From contig NC_089756.1 in the NCBI RefSeq assembly GCF_040412425.1, positions 4,992,498-5,056,497 on the forward strand: a stretch of 64,000 nucleotides of DNA. Reading direction: 5' to 3'. This stretch comes from Macrobrachium rosenbergii (Eukaryota > Arthropoda > Malacostraca > Decapoda > Palaemonidae). The translations under genes were made by a program, and so were the position numbers. Below the pieces are notes generated by a model. It did not search any database and had not been told where the DNA came from. It saw only the letters and a list, made by a program, of their open reading frames with translations. Below, piece after piece: positions 46,593 to 58,790 of this stretch (its first letter is position 1; every line of letters begins with the position of its first letter).

Positions 46593-48060
46593 GTAAGTGT
46601 TTTCCCTAGTGTTAGTAATGAAGAGATTTCCCAAGAAGATGAGGATCCTGTTGTTATTGAAGAGACTCCGAGTAGTCAAAGTGTTCCTGAAGATAGTAGT
46701 GAAACTACAGAAGCAGAGTTAACAGATATGGAGAGTTCAGCCCTTGAAGTTGGTCAAGTGACAAGAGAGAAGCTAATGAAACTGCAGAAGAGGGATACAA
46801 CGTTGGCTGATCTGTTCTTCAGAGTTGTTGATCAAGAAGAGATGCAACAAACCTCTACCTGTTATTATCTAAAGGAAGGATTGCTAATGAGAAAGCATCG
46901 ACCTGCAGATATACCAGGAAATGCTGAATGGGGTGAATATCATCAAATTTTGATTCCATATCCATTGAGGAAACAAGTTGTAGCAGTAGCGCATGAGTCT
47001 GGACATATGGGAATCAGGAAGACTGTTGAGAAGATTATGAAGTATTTTTTCTGGCCTGGACTTCACAAGGATGTTAGCAAATTTTGCAGAGTGTGTCACA
47101 CATGCCAGATAGCTGGAAAACCGAATGAAACCATTCAGAAAGCACCCCTACATCCCATAGAAGTTAGAGGAGAACCCTTTAGCAAGGTAATTATAGATGT
47201 GGTTGGGCCACTTCCGAAAACAAAGAAAGGAAATGAATATCTATTAACATTAATGTGTCCAGTGACTAGGTATCCTGAGGCGATTCCTGTAAGAAGTATA
47301 AGTGCAAAGGTAATTGCTGAGAAGTTGGTGGAGTTTTTCTCCAAGTTTGGAATACCAGAAATTGTGCAAAGTGATAGAGGAACGAACTTTACTTCAAAAT
47401 TATTCCAGGATGTGATGAACTTGTTAGGAGTAAAACAACAGTTATCAACTGCTTATCATCCAGAGACTCAAGGAGCCTTGGAAAGGTTCCATCAGACATT
47501 GAAAAAGTATGTTAACTAAATATTGTAATGAATCAGGAAGAGAATGGGATGCTGGTTTACCTTTAATGTTATTTGAAGTTAGGAATGCTTATCAAGAAAG
47601 CATGGGATGTTCACCAAATGAAATGATTTTTGGTCGAGACATTAGAGGTCCATTGAAGATTCTTGCAGAGAATTGGGAAGAAAATCAAGAGGAAATCCAA
47701 GGAGAATATGTGAAGAACTTGAGGAAAAGACTAAGAGAAATTAGAAAATTCTCTTTAGAAAATTTGAAAATAAGTCAAGAAAAAATGAAAAGAAAATATG
47801 ATGCTAAGACTAAGCTAAGAAATTTTAGTATTGGACAGCAAGTTCTAGTGTTCTTACCAGTGAAAAGATTTCCCCTTACCAATAAGTTTCAAGGTCCTTA
47901 TAGGATAATAGAGAAGTTAAGTGATCAAACTTATGTGATTGAAACACCAGGAAGAAGGAAACGACAGAGGAAGATACATGTGAATCTTTTGAAACCTTAC
48001 TTCTCAGAGACTAAAACTGAAACAGTGTCAATAACACAAACAACTTCATCTACAGAGGGC
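46593..48060 (+). pseudogene. pol: Element C integrase, one A-run frameshift
   Basis: The frame at 46545-47519 holds an acidic linker, the zinc domain (AHESGHMGIRK ... CHTCQIAGKPNE), and the D,D,E core: IIDVVGPLP, VQSDRGTNF and GALERFHQ. At 47504-47508 five A replace the four of element B, which shifts the frame; the rest (from 47509: MLTKYCNESGREWD, then MIFGRDIRGP, FQGPYRIIEKLSD, GRRKRQRKIHVNLLKPYF) is in the next frame and runs on into RT. It would insert the cDNA into the host genome. Confidence 0.88.
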
Positions 48061-49520
48061 AATGACGGCTACGAATTGGGAGCTGAAAACAAGATGAACA
48101 ATTCTTCAATATTAGAAAATTTGGAAGATAAACTAAAACATCTGAGTATTAAGCAAAGTAGTGAATTGAGTGAAGTGATTCAAAGTTTCCCTGAAATTTT
48201 TGCAGATGTACCTAGGCGTACCAATCTGACAAAGCATGAGATAAAGATCAGAGAAGATGGAAAACCTTTTAAAATGAGAGCTTATCGCTTATCACCGTTT
48301 CATCGAGATGTTTTGAAGAAAGAAGTTGAATATTTGTTGCAGCATGGATTAGCAGAACCCAGTTCAAGTCATTATAGTTCTCCTTGTGTGTTAGTGAAGA
48401 AACCAGATGGCTCATTTAGGATGTGTACTGATTATAGGAAACTGAATTCCATCAGTGTGGCTGACAATTATCCTTTGCCTCTTATTGATCAATTACTTGA
48501 TAATATTGGGCAAGCCAAATTTGTTTCAAGATAGACTTGTTTGAAAGGATATTATCAAATTCCCTTAGATGAGAATGCTAAGTTGCTGTCAGCTTTCATT
48601 ACTCCTTTTGGACTGTATCAATACACTGTTTTGCCGTTTGGTCTGATGAATGCACCTGCAACATTCCAGCGAGTGATGGATCAACTACTAGGATCAATAG
48701 AAGGAGTGGGTGTATACCTTGATGACATTGTGATCTATTCTAATACATGGGAAGAACATCTGGAGATATTAAGAAAAGTGTTCAAGAAACTTTGGGAAGC
48801 AGGAGTAACAATCAACTTACAAAAAACTGAGTTTGGAAAGGCAACTGTACAGTATCTAGGATTTGAAGTTGGAAAATGCCTTCTCGCTCCTATTGATGCT
48901 AATGTAGAAGGTATCTGTAAGGCTACCCCTCAAGCTACAAGGAAACAGCTACAAAGATTTTTGGGCATGGCTGGATTTTATCGCCGATTCTGTCCAAATT
49001 TCTCAGCCATAGTAGCTCCCTTAACTGACTTAACCAGTCCTAAAAGAAAGTTTGATTGGACTCCAGAATGTCAAGAATCATTTGAGAAGGTTAAAGCCAT
49101 ATTAACTTCAAGACCAGTGCTTCAAGCTCCAGACTTTAATAAAAAGTTTGTGATACAAGTTGATGCATCCGACTGTGGAATTGGAGCTGTTCTACTTCAA
49201 GAAGATGACAACAAAATCTTCCATCCAGTATGTTTTATGTCTTCAAAGTTGAAAAAGCACCAGAAAACTTACTCAACAATCGAAAAAGAAACATTAGCAT
49301 TAATCACAGCATTGCAAAAGTTTGAAGTGTATGTGAACCGACCTAGGAATGAAGAAATTTTAGTGTTGTCGGATCACAACCCAATCTCATTCATCAATAA
49401 GATGAAAAATAATAATATGAGACTGACCAGGTGGTCTTTATGCCTGCAACCATAAAATGTAAGTGTTAAACACATTTCAGGAAAAGATAATGTCATAGCA
49501 GATTATTTATCCCGTTGTGA
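48061..49520 (+). pseudogene. pol: Element C reverse transcriptase-RNase H, motif A damaged
   Basis: RT: FKMRAYRLSPFHRDVLKKEV, SSPCVLVKKPDGSFRMCTDY, then a lesion at 48525-48545 where an in-frame TAG (48532-48534) and small indels replace the motif A Asp context; LKGYYQIPLDE follows. LPFGLMNAPATFQRVMDQL and VYLDDIVIYS (YLDD at 48715-48726) are intact, as is RFLGMAGFYRRF. RNase H: IQVDASDCGIGAVLLQ, YSTIEKETLALITALQKF, VLSDHNPISFI, DNVIADYLSR. A TAA at 49453-49455 cuts the last part. It would copy element RNA to DNA and remove the RNA strand; as sequenced it is dead. Confidence 0.9.
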
Positions 49521-49554
49521 ATCGTTGGATTCAAACCCGGGATAAGTAATCTTC

Positions 49555-49571
49555 TGGGGGGAGGAATTTCA
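49555..49571 (+). promoter_or_regulatory. Polypurine tract of element C
   Basis: GGGGGGAGGAATTTCA directly precedes the 3' LTR. Confidence 0.65.
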
Positions 49572-51287
49572 TGATGTTGCCTTGTAATACGTATATCCTC
49601 CTATAATTTTGACATATTTACTTTTTTCATGTGTTATGTTTGATGATAATGGTTGTTGAAGTGTCATATTTAGTTTGGCCTCAGATCTCAAAAGAACTAA
49701 TGATTGAATAACTTGATAGCGTAATTTAGAATTGTTAATACAATTTTAATAGTAACGTAATTTAGAACGAACATCTTTCTTGGTAAAAGCGTAGTGTTTG
49801 AACACGTGTGTGTGTCCACCAAGGCTTGTTTCATTTCAGTTGTCATCAGTTCAGATAAGAGGGAGCGCTTTGTTTTGGGTTAACGATGACAGCTTTCGAA
49901 AACAAACGCCGATTCGTCCCATACGGGCTGGAGACGAGTGATTTCACGTTGTTTCATGTTCAAGTCTCGTATGCCACTTGGAGAGAAAGAATACGTGTCC
50001 TGATCAACTACATCATGTTTTGTAAGATGCGTTCAAAACGTTTTGCTGGGATGACGTAACTTTCCTTCTAGAAGCTTCTCTCCATTGTATCTCGCACCCA
50101 AAACGCTTTAATGACGTCACTTCCCTGCTTCTAGAACTTTTGTATCTCGCACCCAAAGTGCTTTAATGACATCATGTAATTGTTTCACGTGTTCTGGAAT
50201 CCTAAAATCTATTTCATTCTGATTTCTGAGACCAGTTGAATTGGTACCCTCTCTCTCTCTCTCTCGTTCTTAGAAAGAGATTACTCTTAACATAGTGTTT
50301 TGTGGTCACATATTAACATTAACTTTTGAGATCTGAATTTAGCAAAGTTATTTAGTTTGTAACGGCGCCTGGTAAAAAAGTGTGTATTGTGTAACGCAGC
50401 TGCAGCAAGTGATTTACAGAGGTTTTCACAAATTTGTGTAAGGTAACGTGAATTTTACTTATTAATACCATGGTATGATAAGTTAGGAAATTTTGAACAA
50501 GTGAAATCATTATTGATAAATCTTATGTGTATTTTTGTGTGTTTTTCTATTTACAATCTGTTTATATTTTCACATTTTTTATGTTTGTGATGTAACATTT
50601 ATTTACATAGCATTTTAAATATTTCTTGGTATAATTTAACATTGCATACGTAATTTAACATTGCATATTTGATTTGGATATCTCATGTTTTTAGATTTTC
50701 TTTTTAATCTTGAGTAATTCTTGATAGTTTAAATTTTGCTTGATTAATTTAAATTCCTGATAAAGTTTTTTGTGAATTAATTTTGTTTCATAATTTAATT
50801 CAAGAGTTAATTGAGTGTTGTGTTATTTTCAAGTAATAGTAAATTTTTCAGATTGTGAATTCTAATTAATTGTGAATTCTAATTATAAACTTTGAATTTA
50901 AAAATAAATATTTGTATTTAACATTTTTAGAAAAACAGTGTTTCATTTATTGATCACCAGTGAATAGGATTGATTGTGTGTGCATAAGGCAAAGTGATAA
51001 ACATGTTTTGTTCTTTTTAGTTTTGCTAAAGTGAATTAAGACAAGGGAAACAGTTAGAGTTTTTTGATGGAGTGATGCCCTTTTACTCTAGAAGATTTCT
51101 AGTTTAATTTTTGATACCTCACACATATTCTGATGAACTTAGTTTGATTTTTCAAGTAAATAAGTTTTTCTTAAGGGAAAAACTTATTTACTGTTATGAG
51201 AGTTCAGGTATCTGACTGAAGTGAGGTGTATTTTTGAATCTTGAGATTAGTTGTGTAATAACCAGGTACTTGATACACATTGTGACA
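49572..51287 (+). repeat. 3' LTR of element C
   Basis: Full-length LTR of ~1.7 kb, ending CATTGTGACA. Its start (TGATGTTGCC or TGTTGCC, 49572-49575) is approximate because the 5' LTR lacks this part. Contains the same ~55-bp CRE-like tandem units (about 50085-50178). A (TA)n tract follows immediately. Confidence 0.8.
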
Positions 51288-51361
51288 ATATATACTGTAT
51301 ACATATATATATACTTGTATATATACATATATATACATACTGTATATACACATGCACACAC

Positions 51362-51427
<66 letters not shown>
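51288..51427. repeat. (TA)n microsatellite next to element C
   Basis: TA-rich from the LTR end, with uninterrupted TA from about 51365 to 51427. Confidence 0.95.
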
Positions 51428-51431
<4 letters not shown>

Positions 51432-52733
51432 CAACTCTCCCTTCATGAAGTACAATAATATAAGGTGTAAGAATAAATATTTAACTTTCCTTGAATTCAT
51501 AATAAAATTTATGCCCATTGTTTATTTTCAGTATTCCATTAAAAGTGTTGAATAAAGGAAAGCTGTGGGTAAATAATTTGCCCCTTTTGACATTTCTCTC
51601 ACTCGTCCCTTGGGTAAGCTTTAACCTTCCTTTGACTGAGTGGTCTGCCCCGAGGCCTTAATTCCAGGTGCTGCCTTTTAGAGATTAACCTTTGCCAGCA
51701 CTGGAGTGACTAAGAAGAGAAAGCAAGCCAGCCCATAGCAACTGGCCCGAGTGCTAGTGCCATGACACCTAGGCAGGCATGACTGACATTGTGCAAGGTG
51801 GCCTGGCCACCAAATGCCACGTGCGATCCCTCTATGGAAAATGGAGTACCAGTGAATACAACGCCACCTGGAAGGGGCAGAATCTTAATCCTCCAACTTT
51901 ACAAAAGGGCGTCACACGGGCAGATCGAGATCAGAGACGTTGGATACCCATCCAGGACACTTGCAGTCCTCTTGCTCCCTTCGAGCTGCCCCTTGTTCTT
52001 CCCCACGTGGCTGGTCTAGAGAGCGAATTGCCCTGGGAAGAGCCTTTCCCCTATCCTGCCTAATATGGTAAGTGCAACACTACAGTGAAGGCAATCATAA
52101 GGGCTAATTGGAATTCAGCCTTGCTCTGGAACCACGGAAATAGATCTTCTGTCAAACAGGTATGTCTGGATGGGGGAGGGATTTTTGCCCAGCCAAATTT
52201 CTATAATTCTCTCGACTTTCAGTGCCAGCTTTCTTCCCTTGTGAACCTTTTTTCAATTGGCAATCAGTGATTAAATGTCCCTTTGCTTAAAAAGTTACCA
52301 TTGCTGAATTTAAACAAGTGAATTTAAGTGATTTAATAAGTGAATTAAGTGCCTTCTCCAGTGTTAGACTTTGTTCATTTGCTTGTTATGCCTGCATGTT
52401 AAGTTTAATAATCAACAAAACTCTCTCCGCCTTTTCAGGAGACACTATTTCAAGTATGCAATCGTCTCTGCCTTCACACCCATGTTACCAGTTCGCCAAA
52501 TTCTCTACATCCTTGCTCCGTTGTGCCCCAACTTTTAATTCTGCTTAATTTGGGATATCATTCCCTGAAAACCCATTTACAGTCAGGTCTAATTGTTCCT
52601 TTGTCATTTTAACTATAATCTACTATGTTTTCCCCTGTAATCCTTTATTATTGAATTGTGAGTCCCTTTGAAACTTAATTGTATTTATTTCTATTTTGCT
52701 CTTTGTTTAAATAAGCCCCTAGAATTTACTCCC
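51428..52733. other. Unassigned DNA with an isolated open frame
   Basis: An ATG frame at 51779-52063 (95 codons) matches no family that I recognise. It ends six bases before a splice-donor-like GTAAGT (52069), so a non-coding leader or LTR remnant is as likely as a gene. The rest is AT-rich with no motif. Confidence 0.35.
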
Positions 52734-52852
52734 CTGGGTCTTACTGGCACCCATCCATTTCTTATTTCCCCTTGTAAATTACAAGTAGCAAGCAATTGCC
52801 TCAAAGACAGTTAAGATTTCAATATTATTATTATTCCCCAGCTCACACTTGT

Positions 52853-52941
<89 letters not shown>

Positions 52942-53066
52942 TAGTTACAAGTGCATAGTTGGGGAATAATAATAATATTGAAATCTTACCTGGCCTTGAG
53001 ACAAGAGCTCGCTACTTGTAATTTACAAGAGGAAACAAGAAATGGACCAACCTGGTGCTGCCTGGG
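52734..53066. repeat. Long hairpin: ~122-bp inverted arms around (TA)n
   Basis: Arms 52734-52855 and 52944-53066 are imperfect reverse complements (for example GTAAATTACAAGTAGC against GCTACTTGTAATTTAC, and TTCAATATTATTATTATTCC against its complement). They flank about 88 bp of pure (TA)n. The whole could extrude as a cruciform. It may be a foldback MITE whose centre became a microsatellite. Confidence 0.8.
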
Positions 53067-53085
53067 AAAACTGAATGACAACTGA

Positions 53086-53091
<6 letters not shown>

Positions 53092-53123
<32 letters not shown>
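53092..53123. repeat. (CT)n microsatellite
   Basis: About 16 CT units just right of the hairpin. Confidence 0.95.
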
Positions 53124-53125
<2 letters not shown>

Positions 53126-53480
53126 GTTAAGATGGTTGCTTCAATTACATTGCCCAGCATTGTTTACATTTATGTTCACCACTTCTCACCCTCCATACCT
53201 ATCGGGGCTGAACTTGGACTTAAATGGCATTGGGAGTGTTACCATTCATCTCAGTGACCTCGAAAACTATGGATTAGACACTAATATCTGTCGTTTTCGG
53301 TTATTTTTACATGTCATCCCCTTCCGACCCCTACCCCCCTTGGTGCCAGTGACGTCTTACCCCAACAGTATTCTTTTCCAAATAGTAAGTCATATGTATA
53401 CCAAGTTTAGTTGAAATTGCTCAATGCCTTTCAAAGTTATGCTGTAACATACACAAATACATCCTTTTATGTTTATATAT

Positions 53481-53546
<66 letters not shown>

Positions 53547-54534
53547 CACATATGTGTGTGTGTGTATATATATGATAGATAGATAGACAGTAGATATATC
53601 CACACTGCACAGTATGAAGGACCTTTCCTCTGTATATATATATATACGTATATAATCTTATAGGCAATGTTGTATGTTCAAGAGAACTGAAGTGCCTCAT
53701 TCAGAACAATAATATTGTTCTGCTGCTCTTTTGAGAATTGTGGCCCTGTTTCACCATATACAATATTTCACGTTGACATGTGGGTAAGCATTCCAGATGT
53801 GGTCCTGTTTCGGAAAACCTTACCTTGGCAACATCTACGATTTCAAGTTTACGAGTTATTAACTACGCTATTTTCGTGTTTGTTATTTCTTTTGCAAGTG
53901 AGCACCCGAGCGTGATGAAAGTTTGCTTGGAAATGTTATTTAATTTTGACAGTGATTTGTTACAACTGATTTATGAAGGAGATTCGCCATATAGGCCTAG
54001 TTAACCTCGGAGTAACAGACGTCAGTTGGAATTAATGGCGGTGTAGGAAACTTTCCTAGGTCCCCCGACCTTTTGGGCACGACGCTCAAGGACAGGTAGC
54101 AGAGTCCACCGCTCTTTGCGGCTAAGCCCCGCCCACTGCACGCCAGTGATTGGTTAGCTCTAGAGGGGTGAATGACGTCACACTAGTTAGCAGTCCAAAT
54201 GATTACCAGAACGGATTTGACTCCGTTAGGTCATGTTGAGCGTCGTGCATGAATGATGACACCACAGATTTGAGTTCCCGGAGTTGTGAAGTATGCAACT
54301 GATATCTCCGATAAAAGATATATTAAGCTATATATGTCATTAGGAAGATCTTGGATCATTTAGTCTGTGCATCTTTTTTTAATTTATCATGCGGAGCCTA
54401 AATACACAAGCATCTTGCTTTTTCTTTTTAAATTGGTGTTGGCCTACATAAGCGATCCCATAGGCCACATTAATTGAAATGAAGCATAGACTTATGCAGC
54501 TTTGTCAAATGTTAATATCATTGAGAGACTAGGC
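53124..54534. other. Unassigned DNA with (TA)n and a promoter-like patch
   Basis: Contains (TA)n at about 53486-53541 and a TG/TAGA tract to 53590. No gene is recognised. 54110-54180 combines a GC box (CCCCGCCCAC), a CCAAT-type GATTGGTTAGC and TGACGTCA within 70 bp, which looks like a promoter; a similar set in inverse orientation lies near 56220-56260. Confidence 0.35.
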
Positions 54535-54740
54535 CTACACGTCAATTTCTTATATTTTGAGGCAATGACAGGTCACAGGACTACACATCAAATTCTTATA
54601 TTTTGATGCAATGACAGGTCGTAGACCTACACGTCAATTTCTTATATACTGAGGCAATGACAGTCATAAGACTACACATTAAATTCTTATATTTTGAGAA
54701 CATGACAGGGAATGGGCCTACACGTCAATTTCTTATCGCA
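54535..54740. repeat. 46-bp tandem repeat, ~4.5 copies, alternating types
   Basis: CTACACRTYAAWTTCTTATA starts at 54535, 54581, 54627, 54672 and 54717. Odd copies read CCTACACGTCAATTTC and even copies ACTACACATYAAATTC, so the amplification unit may be a 92-bp dimer. Confidence 0.85.
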
Positions 54741-55272
54741 AATAGTTTTCTTCCCGTATCTGTTGGAAATAGAGTAACTTTTAATTAATATAGTAGTTTC
54801 AACTCCACGGTACATGATGCATAATATAAAGTGGAATGTACACGTATAAGCAAGTGCACATGCACAGACATGCGTGGATGTCCATAGTAATTGTAACGCC
54901 ACTTATACCACAGAGAATAAAAGGGCACGTAGCCAATGACACACAGATCAATCATAGGACTGTCTCAGCCTTACACACGAGTATCAAACTGCTCTCAATG
55001 AAATATATTGAAAATATATTTACAAAAGGGATAACAAATTATATTACAGTGATGAGTAAATATAAGGCTGCTGTGGCATTTCCATGAAAATGAAGGCTAT
55101 GGTAGGAAGGCATCATAAGATGCTTAACGAAATAAGAAAAAATAAATGATAGAGGAAAAAGTTATGTATGAGAGGATCCAAACCAGTCTGCGAGTAGCCC
55201 ATGATATTCATTTGCTTTTGGGGGCAGTCTTATAGGTTACCCTGTTTGACAAAAGGATACATGAGCCAGTAA

Positions 55273-55334
<62 letters not shown>

Positions 55335-56219
55335 GTTAGGAGAATATTCTAGCGTAGACTATATTCATATAGATCTCGATTACTTTTAATTAAAACAAAT
55401 TACTAAATTTCAGTTGACAAGAGTAGGCAGATAATTTTTTACACCAGTATTTTATGAATAGGTCTATGTTTATTCTGCAGTTGTAGGTCACCATATGAAA
55501 AGTTTTTTCGACGACACAAAACTACAAGCACCATAAAAAAATAAGAATTACCATAATAAAACGACTGAGTATAAGATAGGCCTATAATCCAAACATCATA
55601 AGGTGCGTAAACTGACAGAAAGACATGGACATTATAGGTCTACGTCCATTTTTATGATCCTGTTACTTCGAAAGAAGACAACGTCCTTAAGAAAATTCTC
55701 AGTAAATTATATCCAATAGGCTACTACTCATACGGAGGGATTGTGTAAACGAGTGCAATGAAATCGATTTTATGACTTAAATTGTAGTAAAATTTCCTGA
55801 AATCAATATGAAATATCAGTCTGCATAGGTCTGAGAAAGTCTTTGTGTATAAGTTTAGAATGGTGAACACGCTTGACAATATCAGATGGTAATTATCATT
55901 GTCCAGTGATTCAAATGCACCGACTTGAACGCAGACGTTCCCTGTGTCACCTCCGTATTCAGGTGAACCTCCTTTACGAAACACAACACTGTAGCATCGC
56001 GGAACACTCCTGACTTCATTCATATTTTCCTTTTTTTTTAACCACCTTTATTGAGATCCGTATTACGATTTTATTTCAGGGGATAATATAACGTTTCCTT
56101 TTGATAATCTGCAGAACGTAATTTAGTTCGGTACAGCAACCATTGCAATATTAATGAACATCAAAAGAACCACAGGTTAACCAACTTTTCGAAACTATTG
56201 CCAGCCAATTACCTCTAAG
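54741..56219. other. Unassigned DNA with a (CT)n tract
   Basis: No recognised gene; small open frames only. (CT)n at about 55277-55331. Confidence 0.4.
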
Positions 56220-56462
56220 GGATGGTCATGACGTAAGCCGTGGGCGGGGCTTAACTTCAAAGAACGCTGGACTTTGTTTATAGGCAAACCTTAGCCACTA
56301 TGACTTCCGTTGAGAGAGAGAGAGAGAGTGTTTATAAAGTGGACTGTGCCGTTTAATTTACTTGTGCAACTGAAGGGCTGCTTTAACTTTAGCTACAAGG
56401 ATCTCCCTGAAGTGAAGTTGCACAATTACAACTTCACTAAGAAGTTTCTTCAAGAAGTAAGT
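56220..56462 (+). promoter_or_regulatory. Promoter-like patch followed by a possible first exon
   Basis: TGACGTAA (56228), GTGGGCGGGGCTTAA (56240-56254) and TTTATAGG (56277) are followed by an open stretch from ~56340 reading KWTVPFNLLVQL and later KLHNYNFTKKFLQE, which ends at a splice-donor-like GTAAGT (56456-56461). No protein family recognised. A GA repeat at the 5' side makes the start unclear. It could equally be the end of a transposon. Confidence 0.25.
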
Positions 56463-56502
56463 TTGCTTATCATTGTATCTTATAGTAACACCTTTCAGGT
56501 TT

Positions 56503-56509
<7 letters not shown>

Positions 56510-56576
<67 letters not shown>
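56510..56576. repeat. (CT)n microsatellite
   Basis: Over 30 CT units. Confidence 0.95.
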
Positions 56577-56578
<2 letters not shown>

Positions 56579-56639
56579 GTGACGCCAGATAACCCACAAT
56601 CAAATCAAATCTCTCTCTCTCATATATGCATATATGTGT

Positions 56640-56881
<242 letters not shown>

Positions 56882-57318
56882 AATAAAGATAAAATCCACA
56901 GAAGGAAAAGAAAACACTGGAGTGCTGCAAGGCCTTTCGACACTATGTCCTTTACTTAGCAGACTGAAGAAATATAAAAGTATGTTTACAAAGAAATCTC
57001 ATATAAATGACAGATGGGGATTATAAAGGAAACATATGTACCTGGAATCCAACACAATTGAAGAATTAGTAGAACTGCCAAAACAGGATTAAATATTTAA
57101 GAGGTTTTTACAAAGGATTAGGATCAACCGTTCAGGAGCAGGGACAGGACAATTAAAAGATTATACAGGTTCGTGACTGACCACCTAAAAATTTTTAGTA
57201 TAACACAATAATTCTCTTTTTTTTTTGTAAACAATAATAACTTTTTGCAAGATGAACATTTTTACAAATAAAAACTTATATTAAACATACGGATATATAG
57301 AAAATATATATCAAGTAG

Positions 57319-57687
57319 CTAACTTGTAATTAAGTCAGTGATTTTATCTTTTAGGCCATTCTTCAACATTTTTCTAATACAGGGGTCCAAATAATACATG
57401 CCAGGGCTAAGATTAAAATTACAACTGGAAGTAAGCTGGATAATAGCGGACTCCAATAGATTTCTTGAAGAGAAATCTTTCGATCTGGCAATCACTGAAC
57501 TTTCAGTCCAATTTATCCTGTGAGAGTTTCCACTTAAGTGAATGAATATAGCATTGGATGCTTGTCCAGTTTTGACTGAATACTTATGTTGCTTAATACG
57601 TACATCTAAATTTTTGCTAGATTGGCCAATATAAAAGAGGGGCAGTCCAAACATGGAATTTTATATATTATGTTGTTGTTTTTTTTT
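57319..57687 (-). pseudogene. Left Penelope-like copy: GIY-YIG endonuclease domain
   Basis: The frame has LFYIGQSSKNLDVRIKQHKY, the YIG half of a GIY-YIG nuclease with its conserved Arg, then a Glu-containing LLESAIIQLTS stretch. The GIY half and the link to RT are broken by a 9-T run (57679-57687) and a further one-base change; the plus-strand copy is open through this region. The domain nicks target DNA for priming. Confidence 0.85.
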
Positions 57688-58790
57688 AGGGCTATTTTTT
57701 ATTAACATTCTTTTGAGTATGTTATTATAAGAAAAAACGAGGTTTACATTAAAAGATTTTAACAATGATTTTATGTTTTCAAAACCACTAAAATAAGGCA
57801 AACTAAGAATGTTCTTAGGGGTTTCTTTCTTCATGTTATTTTCACTATAAAACTTTTTGTGGGCTTTGTTATAACAAATGTCTAGTATATGTGAAGGATA
57901 ACATAAATCTGTCCCTATTTTTCTTATGTGTTCAATTTCTTTATCCAAATACTGGGGACTGACAATGCGCAAGGCTCGTAAAAACATAGAGGAAAAAATT
58001 GATATTTTGATGTTGAGGTGATGGCCTGAATAAAAATGGACATAAGTTAAGTTGTTGGTTGGTTTCCTATAAATACTGAATTTACATTGAAATGGTTCTC
58101 TATGTATTAAAACATCTAAGAAAGGGAGGCGATTGTCTTTTTCTAATTCTAACGTAAACTTAATGGATGGTACCTGGTTATTCAAATTAGAGAGTAAATC
58201 ATTTATATCAATACCAGCAGGCAAAACAGCTAAAATATCGTCAACATACCTATACCACTTTAAAGGAGTATAAATGATATTAGGTATATATCGTTTTTCA
58301 AAGAACTCCATGTACAAGTTTGAGAGGAGTGGGGATAAAGGGTTGCCCATTGCCATACCAAATATTTGTTGGTAAAATGCACCATTGAATATAAACTTAC
58401 AATCACAAATGCACAACCTAGTGAGAGAAATGATATGACTTACAGATAGAGGTAATTCGTGATGGATTAATTCATTACTAAGATACTCTAAAATTGAATC
58501 TATAGTTACTTTAGTGAAAAGAGAACAAACATCAAAGCTAACGAATCTATCAGTGGGGCAAAAAGTGATTTTGTTTAATTTATCAACTAAATCTAGACTA
58601 TTATATACGTGAGAATCTGAGATAGTTCCAAGTAACGGAGACAAGAATTTGGTAATATATTTCGAAAGTTTATATGATACTGAGCCAACAGTACTGATAA
58701 TAGGCCGCATAGGATTGTTTTCTTTGTGTGTTTTTACTAATCCGTACAAGTAAGGTAACGAGGGAAATTTTTACCGACAACTGACCTATT
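57661..58790 (-). pseudogene. Left Penelope-like copy: reverse transcriptase core
   Basis: A frame of 362 codons. Motifs: YGLVKTHKENNPMRPIIS at the start (RT2), RFVSFDVCSLFTKV (motif A Asp), FGMAMGNPLSPLLSNLYMEF (motif B), KWYRYVDDILAVLP (YVDD catalytic pair, about 58255-58235) and LPFLDVLIHR. This is the Penelope-type RT, related to telomerase. The N-terminal part is in another frame because of an indel near 58770. Apart from that the domain is complete. Confidence 0.93.

Larger units (their letters stand above)
42929..51287 (+). mobile_element. LTR retrotransposon C, most complete Gmr1-like element
   Basis: LTRs at 42929-44346 (lacking its first ~319 bp) and 49572-51287 bracket gag-protease, integrase, RT and RNase H. 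The order GAG-PR-INT-RT-RH differs from standard Ty3/gypsy (RT-RH before INT) and matches Gmr1-type elements. All catalytic blocks are recognisable except RT motif A. Four local breaks and one internal duplication silence it. Confidence 0.9.

Noticed and set aside
51779..52063. 95-codon open frame as a host gene
   Set aside because: No family match; stop codon lies just before a donor-like site, and the surrounding DNA has no supporting signals.
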